This document shows positions 55,703-64,000 of a stretch of 64,000 nt of DNA, one piece after another. The stretch spans positions 10,378,906-10,442,905 of the forward strand of contig NC_064044.1 in the NCBI RefSeq assembly GCF_932526225.1, written 5' to 3'. Both the position numbers and the translations under genes were made by a program. The notes beneath the pieces are model-generated. The model worked only from the letters and a program-made list of their open reading frames with translations. It was not told the DNA's origin and did no database searches. The DNA comes from Nematostella vectensis (taxonomy: Eukaryota; Cnidaria; Anthozoa; Actiniaria; Edwardsiidae). The number at the start of each line of letters is the position of its first letter. Within the stretch, counting starts at the first letter, position 1.

Positions 55703-56060
55703 TTGTCACCAACAAACACTGTCTTTCCTAAATCGAATGACCAGGTGCGGGCAGGGAAAATTGTTATCACTGATTACAAACGCAACATAAAAAGGCGGCC
55801 TGTTTCGATCATTATTCAACGCGAGCCCGCACAACAATATTGCCCCGTCGCTTTTTTCCTTCGTTGGTGCGAGCTACGGGGGACGGATAGTGGCCCGCTT
55901 TTTTCTTCCACCAACCACTCACCAGTAAAAACCGAATTTTTCAAACAGCTCTCACATTTTGCGGGCTAGATAGTTCAAGCTATAAATCGCACTTTTTTCG
56001 CATCGGGGCGGCCAGTTTGGCAGCCGAAAAAGGCATGTCATTCAGGGGCTGGTAACCATT
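55703..56060 (+). pseudogene. Tyrosine-recombinase relic, duplicate
   Basis: Duplicate of 4,945-5,326, with its own small differences. The frame around the H-x-x-R motif is disturbed near 55,990-56,000, where the Ser-Phe-Arg segment has changed, and there is a deletion near 56,035. It evolves as dead sequence. Confidence 0.65.
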
Positions 56061-56534
56061 ACACCTAATTGGTCAATAGATTTACTCTCGTCAGACTAGG
56101 AGACTGGCCTGGTTTGTTGTCTTTAGTATTTCATTAGTATATTAAATCTTTTATCGACATTGACCATTATAGTTTGCTGGTGTTGTTGTTGCCGTTGAAG
56201 CGCGCGCACGGCCTCGGTGGGGTTGGCCTCAGGTTTTGGCTCTTGGCTAAATTTGCCCCCACCTAGTCGTTATGAATCAGTACAATTAGCAAATTAGTTT
56301 GTTAGGCCTTAAATTGACAAAGTAATTAAACGTCATTAAAGGTGGCCATAAAAATCCAACACGATTTATTGATTTATATAGCAAGAGGCTTGTCGTGCGG
56401 CGTGCGCTAACAACGATACAAGAATATATCATATTTAGCTGCTGCTGAGAATATACGTGCCAGTATAAAAAGACGATCAGTATTTTGTCTAGTTTGGCTA
56501 CATCATGCCTAATCATTGCCTGTTTATATTACAG

Positions 56535-56667
56535 TTCACACTAAGCTTACAAGCCTGTAAAGATGGTTCGTTTACTTGTTCAAATGGAGGCACATGTGAG
56601 ATTGACTGCAAAACTCTCGTCCCAAGATGTCTTTGTCCGGAAGGCTTTTCTGGAGACAAGTGTGAAA
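56535..56667 (+). pseudogene. Duplicate first EGF exon, orphaned
   Basis: 133 nt, still open, with the six-Cys EGF pattern. Its donor has changed from GTAAGT to GTTAGT, and reading on gives a TAG at once. No further EGF or pentraxin exon follows in 56,764-64,000. The duplicate gene is therefore a 5' fragment, possibly encoding a short secreted PAN-EGF protein or nothing. Confidence 0.6.
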
Positions 56668-56763
56668 GTTAGTACAGCTACCCTTCTTTGGCCAACTTGA
56701 ACTATTTGCATTTACTGCAATCAAGTAGATTTAGTCAGTGATATAATGATGTGTATTAGCATT

Positions 56764-57955
56764 TCATGTAACTTTCTGTCTGTCCCAGCACTATTTTCGA
56801 CGAAGGTCGCATAACAAAGCGAAATGTTAGGACATTTGATTGTTTTTGTCTTCATTGTTTTTGTCTTTTTTGTCGGCAAATTTATTTCATGAAACTTTAG
56901 TTCTACTAAAATGTTTGGGATGCCTGTGTTACACCACTAAACTGTAGGTTAGCGAGTTAACCCACCTCGCGAGCAGGGTTAGATTTTACCTCCAAACTGA
57001 CCCAGATTTAGCACTAACCAGCGTTTCGAGAACAGAACTAATCCGGGGGTAAAAATGTAATCGTGGGTTAGAGCAAATTTAACCCTAGGTTAGCGCTAAT
57101 CGCTAATCGGCCCCAGGCCTCTAAGAGATTGACCGAGCAGGTTTGAAGGTCACACAAATTTTGATATGCATTTGATCCCCCCCCTCCCCCCCACAGCCAA
57201 TCCTGGGTACACGTCTGATACTCAACGGAAAATGGAAAAGCCAAATAAAAGCGTTGCAAAGGTAGCTCACGTACATCACTATGGCAACGTAGTTACTAGA
57301 CGAGTCCAACTCACCCGCAATACGATTAGAGAATTATAGTAATTAGAAAGTAAACCAGAAATACACTGTATTTACTTGGAAGCTTTCAAACTCGAGATAT
57401 AAAAGCAGAGACAGCATTGCAGACTTGGCATCTTTTATTTAGAATAATAATATCCAATGGTCTTCCATGCCCGTATCTATTTAAATAAAAGAAATATTTA
57501 CTCTCACTAAATCTTAAGTATTTTAAATGATGTCATACAGTGAATAAAAATTATACTCCAAGTGAAACTAACATGCTTGCTAATGAAATGTCTCCAATTT
57601 TATGAACTGGTACATGAAGGAAAAGAATTCGAAACAAGACCCCTGCCGATTGATACCCTAATGTGAGTTAGTAATCGTGATAAAGTTTGTTTTTTGAAGA
57701 GGTAAATTAAGAAAAGTTTGTAAGAGGTCTGCGGAGGCAAGAAAATAGGCTAATTTCGATGGTGCGGGAAAAGCGCTTCTAACCCGAGCGCAACGGCGGA
57801 TTTCTACAAATTAACACCAGAAATGCAATTTCTGATTGTTTATCTATCTCGTGGTAGTAATTCTGGTTAGTCGTGCTTTTAAAGTTTGCATGGGGACGAC
57901 AAATATTATGGTAATTTTCTAGGAGCGTTTCGGTACCGTTTTAAAAATATATATT
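56764..57955. other. Unique intergenic stretch with short inverted repeats and C runs
   Basis: Holds TAGGTTAGCGMGTTAACCC-like words at about 56,945-56,965 and 57,060-57,110, partly inverted, as in a small degraded palindromic repeat. A C-rich tract (57,176-57,195) is also present. No gene recognised. Confidence 0.5.
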
Positions 57956-60124
57956 AATGTGTAGCAGTGCAAAATGTGGTGTGTTTGCGTTTACTCGTCA
58001 AGGTGGTATTAATTGCTTCTATTAGGAAAACGTTATTGGTCTTCGGTATTCATGAAGTGAAATCTTCGTCTATTTGCTCATTCGCAGTGAACGTTAGATT
58101 TAGCAGTCTGAGGCGAAAAGGAGCAGAAAAGATCGTTCAAATATAAGGTAAGTAATAGTTATACAGAAATGTATCTGCAAACCGATTTCGAATTGATAGG
58201 CTACCGCTATTTGCGAAACTGATGCTTTTTTTTTAAATTGTGATAAAGTAAGTTTGCTAATTTTTTATCAATTTCTATTGGTAGCATGGTTTTCAAGTGA
58301 ATGTCGATTCTCGAAGTTCTTTTCTGGTAAGTACCAAAATTAGCATAAGAAGTTATGAACATACCGTTATGCATGCATATACAAATCTATCCGTACAAAT
58401 TAAGTGAACTTTCTTACATAATTTGTTCCAATTTTGTTTTATAATCTCTAAGCACTTAGACACTTGAAGAAAGAAAAATGTATCTTAAGTGTGTCCTTCT
58501 AAAATTTTATGTTTGGAACTGCAGTTAAATTTGTGAAAAATACTTTGTGGTAAAAAAAAACCACATGATGTCAAAATTCTTTTTCCTGCGAACACTGCTA
58601 TGGAGAGTCGGCCAAAAGCGCGGCAAACAAATTTGCCGAATTTTCTTAGCTGCACAATGAGTTGGCCCTATTTTCATTTTTTTTCCCAAAAGCATCTCAT
58701 TTACATTTTATTATTATTTTTGTTTTTTGTCTTTTATTCACACACAAACAACATGATATAACAACTGGAGCTCTATACTTTGCTTTAATTTCTCGATTTA
58801 TATGATGTACATAATTATGCAAATAAATTTATTCTTGGTTACTCTATAACACGCCACTATAAATCCCGAAGATTCCTTTTAAAATAGTCGTAAATAAAAT
58901 ATGTGTTGAATTGTCACTGAAGGTACAGATAATGTTGGCTTTTGCTTTTTCTACGCTTAGTTTGATTCCGGTCCAACATTCGGAACGCTATCAAAAGTTG
59001 TGTAATGATTTTTGGCATTGAACCATATTTTAACTGCAGGATTAAAGTATTATTAACCGAGTGCGAGGTCTGTACGGAGAAATATCAGATCGAGGGCTTT
59101 GGTTTTTATTTATTATTATTTTTATTTATTATTTGCGACGAGAAAAACAAATCAACTACTTCCGTTTTTGCGCGAATTGCACTGCGCACCCCTTCTGCGC
59201 ATAGTGGCGCGCGCTGTTTGTTCGAATTTTCCGGTATTTAGTGCGCGTGCGCCACAGTTGTATAAGAAAACAAAGCAAAAGACTCGCGTTTTTTTACTTA
59301 AAATCGCTTTGACAGAAAAAGGAAGTCGGTTACCCCCATTTTTTATTTGCTCAAATAGTTAAATATATACGGAAAAATGATATACTGAAAGAAGAAAAAA
59401 GTTGGCTTTTAGAAGTTTTTTATTTTCTCTTAAAAGCCGTAAAAATACTTCAAAATGGCGCTTTTTACTGTAGAATTAGTGGCGAAAACAGTGTCTTTTA
59501 GTTTGATCTCTTAAATGTGATTTGTTTTGAACGCTAGCTACTACGGGTTATTGTTTGGGAGATTGGATTTTGGCAGCTCGACAAACAGAACTTAATTTTC
59601 TAAACACTATAGGCACTATTTTTGAAAACTAAGAGTGATTTTCCCTCGTTCGATCAGTAAAACACGTCATCTCTACGCCCCTCTGTTGTGAAACGAGGTC
59701 GCTTACCCCTATTTTTTTATTAAATATTTTGAAAGCCCTTAACTTCAATATTATTTATGCAAAGTTTTATTTCAAGGGAATTACCTCAACTTGTCTACCG
59801 ATTTCATAAAGGCGGGAAAACAAGAAACTGCCAACTGGTAATGTGAGAACTTGATAACCGAAAAAAAATATATAATAAGCAAGACCGTGCAAGATAGAGT
59901 GAACAAATGCTGAACTGAGTGGCTTTTAAGACGTAAAAGAATTAAATTTAAATCGGCCTAAAGAAAGACAAATCGAAAACCCAAATTTTTCCTTGGCTTT
60001 ATTCATCGTTCATCGTCGTTGTTTTGAGAAGCACTATGATGTGATTCAACGTCAACGACTTTAACTCCAGGCAACCATTTTGCTTGATGAATCATTACTT
60101 GATCGGTCTGAAAGCTACAGGTTT
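57956..60124. repeat. Duplicated block, copy 2
   Basis: Copy of 45,822-47,970 in the same orientation, including about 400 bp of tandem-unit sequence. Small differences (for example an extra TGCCAACTGGTAATG-type insertion near 59,830) show it is not a fresh assembly artefact. No gene is recognised inside. Confidence 0.9.
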
Positions 60125-60451
60125 TATTATTCTATGTTGTATAAATTTAATTCGTTCCAAAATCCTCATACGTTAAGAAGAAATACTATATTTGATTCTT
60201 GGCATAATATTTTCTGAGGCAATATTTTTTTAACTTGTTTCCAAGCGCTTATATTTTAAGTATTTCCCGGGGTATTTGCGACTAAAAATAGCACTACTAC
60301 TCAGAAAACTACTCTTTGCTAATTGCGTAGAAGATCGAATATTAACTCAAATAAATAAAGTTATTCTTTTCCTCGATATACCTTATACCTAAATTACAAA
60401 TGAAGCATACCTTAAAGAGAGATCTGGCTTTCATAGCGATTGATGGTGATA

Positions 60452-63412
60452 ACGGAGCTAAGCGCGGCCGCAGGCCGCGCGCGTAGCCCCATAGGCATAG
60501 AAATATGGTATAGGTATGCGACTTGGTTTTTGTGGTCATCGCGCGGGTACCCTGTGGTGTCACTAGCCAGCCAGCTAGCCAGCCAGTCAGTCAGCCGCCC
60601 GACTCCCAGGCCCCACTCGGCCCCGAAATGGCGACTAAATACAAGCACGGAGCAAGAGAAAAAGTTCTTGTCGATTATGCGATGATTATTTATTTTGCCT
60701 CAAATTTTGTGACTTAAGGATAAAGTCAACTAGAGGAGATCTACTAACATTCATTCACGCCAAGATTTATCTGGTTTTAGCTAGTAAATTTAAGCAAGTA
60801 ACAGTTCACATTAAAAAGCGAAAAGAACCACAAGAAAACGATCAAAAAAACAATGCAAGGTGAGTTTCGGACGACAATTTGTATTGTCTATTGAGGATAT
60901 GACAGTTATTAGGCTTTTTGTTGTCCTTTTTGTATGCTTTGAGAATGCGAGTACTTAACTTAGTAATCAAATTATTTGAGCATAACAGGTTTTGTTTTGA
61001 CATTCTTCGTTTTATCTATATTCTTGATTGTGTTGAATAAAATACAATACAACAAATACTTGAATTCGTCTTTAATAAGACTTCTTCAGGGCAGATTGAT
61101 TGTGTTGAGATATTTCATAAAGGCTAACCAATATCGTGTTGCATTTGTCAAATACTGCTAAAGAAGACCGTTCTTGTCTTTATATCCTGTGCTCTTAGTC
61201 CTAAGAAGATACATATCCTTAGAAGATACAGCAGCTTTTTCAACTTACAAGAAAAATTTTCCTTACCGAGGATAAAAACAAAACAAAAATTTAACCCCTG
61301 TTGCCAATATGTATTGTTATTGTCTGCATCTTACATCTCATGTGTTTATTATTATGTTTTCAAATATTTGTGAAATTAGTCAGATTATAAATGTCTTGAT
61401 GATAAGATTGTTTTGAAAGAAATGTTACTCTTTTATGAACCAGGGACTACCTGAGGGCCAAGATGAATGCTAAAGACTGGAAGACATGAGAATTGAAAAC
61501 CATGTCTTGAAAGACATGTCTGAAAGACAGTAGGGAGTTCTTATTCACTAGTCATTTGATACCCCCACACACATGGTCCCAGGAAAGGGTGGGGGATTAG
61601 ATTTTAATAAAAGCCTGTTTCCAAGTTACGAGTCAAAAACAGTCAATACCACCACCCCTCTTGATATATTCTGGTTAAAAAGTAATCTAAAACCCCACAT
61701 TAACCCCTGACTTCCCCAGGACCATAAGGGAGGGGGCTCAAATGACTAGGGCATTACTATGTGATTCAGCAGTACACACTCAATAGGTTTTTTTTTAGAA
61801 CAAGATACTTATATTATATAACACTAAAAACATAATTTTGCTTTTTAAATAATAAATCTGTAACGAAAACAGTTTTCTATTAACCTAAAGATAATGGGAA
61901 AGGGGATATTTTAGGAAAGTACTGAATATAATTATCACATTATTGTTATTATATTTTCTTTTCAAACATTTAAAGAAGAGTCATATTTCTTTCTTTCCTT
62001 CTCCATGTTGACTATTTTTATGCAATTGATGCTCTTTGCTACTTCCTCTCTACACCAAAAATAAATTAATAAACAGATTTGATTTTTAAATTAGAAATTT
62101 TTATTTAGTACTTTCACTTATATCTTCTTTTTAGGATTTCCTTTCCTTTTCCATTACATTTATTTTAAAGGTTTATATTTATTTCATTGGAATGGTTGGA
62201 TCCAGGGTTTCTAAAAACACCAAAATATAATGCATTACTGGATGTGTATTTGTAGATATTAATTCCCGTGGGGATGGAAAATCATCACTTCAAATGGTAC
62301 ATTAAATCTTCAGCATTGCATCTTATCTAAAATTGTGTCTGACACTATATTCTATCTTTGAAATCCTGTTTCATCCATTACTTGTTCTTTGCAAGGACAA
62401 AGCTTGTCAGAATGTAGCTTTACAAATGTACATTAATGAAACTTTTATTAAGGGAAGGGTTTTTTAGGGCAGGATACTTAAACTTTATAACACTAGCAAC
62501 AACCTTGTTCCTTTTCAATAATAGAATTCTGTTCACATAGCTTGGATAGCATAGACATGGCCTCTTTAGAGGCCTGTGGTGATGAAAGGGTTAAGATAAT
62601 GGGAAAGGGGAAATGTCAAGAAATGCTCAATCAAATTATTTTCATTACTGTTATATTTTTTTCAACAAACCTTTCAAGTTGAGTCAATTCCCTTTATACC
62701 TCCTCCCCCGTCAACTATTTTTTAGTCAATTGATATTCTTTCCTTCCTCTCTACCCCAAACATAGATCAATGAAAGGGTTTGGTTTGAAATTAGAAGTTA
62801 GCATTTTAGCACTGTCAGTGATGCCTTAGATGTTTTTTTAGGATTTGCTTCCAAAATCAATTTGTTTTTTCTTCATTGCATTCATTTTGGAGTAGGCACC
62901 AACAACAAGGCCACTATATGGTAAAGGGTGGGTGCACCAATATGTAATGCATGAAAGGAGATATATTTTTGGATTTTAATTTCCAGACATTTTTCTGAAT
63001 ATTCGGTCCAATGAATGAGAGAATCGCCACTAAATCAATACATAAAAATTACAGTATGGCATCTAAACAGTCTAAATATATTATTTCAAATCTGTGGAAT
63101 GCTGTTACATCCATGACCTATTCTGCACAAGGGCAAAGCTTGTCGGAGTATTGTTTTGATTAAAAAAAATATATTTATAAACTTCTATGATGGGACATAA
63201 GAATTTACCATTAGACTCTTGACAACTTTGACAGCAATATTCACACCAGGAATTGTGTTTGTTAACTTTGATGTACTGCATAATTTAAATTATTGAATAA
63301 GGCCTGGATCCATTTGGTTGGTACAATAAATAAATCTCAGTAAAGAGCAGGATCCTAGATCCCCCAAAAATACCTCAATCAGTCAACACAGGTGTTCAAT
63401 GCTGGCTCCGCT
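60452..63412. mobile_element. Candidate TIR element with AGCGGAGCCAG-type ends
   Basis: The left end (ACGGAGCTAAGCGCGGCCGC, followed by the family's CCCCATAGGCATAG block) is a degraded form of the terminal sequence. The right end is CTGGCTCCGCT (63,402-63,412), followed by a flank (TTTAGGCAGTGCCTAAAT) that also adjoins the ends at 586 and 51,291. The interior is AT-rich with no transposase. That both ends belong to one insertion is inference. Confidence 0.35.
61850..63165. repeat. Diverged tandem repeat, unit about 0.7 kb
   Basis: Two related blocks (about 61,850-62,430 and 62,560-63,165) share GATAATGGGAAAGGGGA (61,890 and 62,594) and CAAAGCTTGTC (62,399 and 63,134), plus T-rich segments between. 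Identity is moderate, so the duplication is old. Non-coding. Confidence 0.65.
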
Positions 63413-64000
63413 TTTAGGCAGTGCCTAAATCTATATTATATCCTTTGGGAATCTGTAGCGTGGGAATCGCGTTTCGACATTTGTTTACAGCATTCTTTAG
63501 CCTTGTAGATTCAGACCGCGGACAATCGTTACCCTTCAAAGTGATGAAATTGTACATCGGCTTTTGTCCAAGATTTAAGACTGCAAAGTTCGTTGTTCGC
63601 TTTCTGCATGTCAGTTCGATTTGGGGTTTAACATATTGTGAGTTCTATTGCGACGCCAGAATCATCATTACATTCGTGCCACATCCATTTTTTTATCATA
63701 TATTTTTGTTGAGCGCTGAATTTTGAAAGTCGAATCCATAGAATACCATGAGAGATTACGTAAAAGACGAAAAGTGGTAAAGGAGGCCAGTTCAATGCCA
63801 CTCTCCTTGCAGCGGCTCGTGTCGGAGTCACGCAACGCTCTGAAACAACAACTAACTATTCGAGTCACGCACGTGATATAGCGACATAGCAGCAAATTGT
63901 CTTTTGATGAGATTCGTGTCAAAAACAACTCAAATGAAAGTGTGTGGATAAAGTATAATCAAATTAGGATTAGAATACCAATGTTTTAAAAGTATCCCAG
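63413..64000. other. Window end, no assignable gene
   Basis: A + strand open frame of 101 codons (63,421-63,726) has no recognisable domain, poor start context and a composition like its surroundings. I do not call it a gene. Confidence 0.4.

Larger units (their letters stand above)
50719..56763. repeat. Segmental duplication, copy B
   Basis: Copy of positions 1-6,018 in the same orientation. Differences include about 90 bp of unique sequence at 51,808-51,896, an extra 24 bp near 56,475, loss of a short piece near 56,040, and scattered substitutions. It includes the PAN exon and the first EGF exon of the host gene and nothing beyond. Confidence 0.9.

Noticed and set aside
63421-63726. 101-codon open frame near the window end
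   Set aside because: No domain, no splice or start support, and composition like surrounding non-coding DNA.

Overview
This is animal nuclear DNA, most likely from an anthozoan cnidarian such as a sea anemone. That assignment is inferred from gene style: an AT-rich background, phase-1 EGF exons with short introns, many MITEs, Ty3/gypsy debris, and tyrosine-recombinase and LINE fragments. No bacterial operon features are present.

Left part (1-23,100). A host gene on the + strand encodes a secreted PAN/apple - EGF x7 - pentraxin/LamG protein in ten coding exons from 3,765 to 22,948. Splice sites and phases agree throughout. Its last intron (10,664-22,554) is about 11.9 kb long. It holds a 33-bp minisatellite (11,248-12,750), a GC-rich 9.26-kb virus-like integrated element (12,868-22,126), and a dead duplicate of the last exon.

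The virus-like element is the highlight. It has terminal inverted repeats of about 0.43-0.52 kb and a 4-6 bp target duplication, TTCA(GG). Its genes are compactly packed: a leftward glycine/alanine-rich membrane protein and a beta-rich protein; a divergent rightward pair made of a capsid candidate and a two-TM protein; a rightward DD35E-type integrase (decayed, with catalytic Glu replaced by Lys); a leftward PolB palm - SF1 helicase - HNH gene (one frameshift, one amber stop); and a Cys-rich protein beside the right TIR. The layout resembles Polintons/Mavericks. I see no FtsK-like packaging ATPase and no adenain-like protease, and the polymerase is joined to a helicase and an HNH domain, so this looks like a different lineage of integrating DNA element.

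Middle part (23,100-50,300). A minus-strand spliced gene with a zinc-finger (BED-like) region and NHL repeats (25,359-30,747) is broken by one stop and about five frameshifts. Beyond it lie AT-rich intergenic sequence, a G/C-run foldback element, two decayed Ty3/gypsy elements (37,206-38,437 and 48,039-50,003), and a tandem array of about five 1.41-kb units (39,276-46,226) with a three-unit higher-order period.

Right part (50,300-64,000). A segmental duplicate of window positions 1-6,018 lies at 50,719-56,763. It includes a second PAN exon and first EGF exon but nothing of the rest of the gene. A duplicate of the edge of the 1.41-kb array (57,956-60,124) follows, then a candidate TIR element (60,452-63,412) with an internal diverged tandem repeat.
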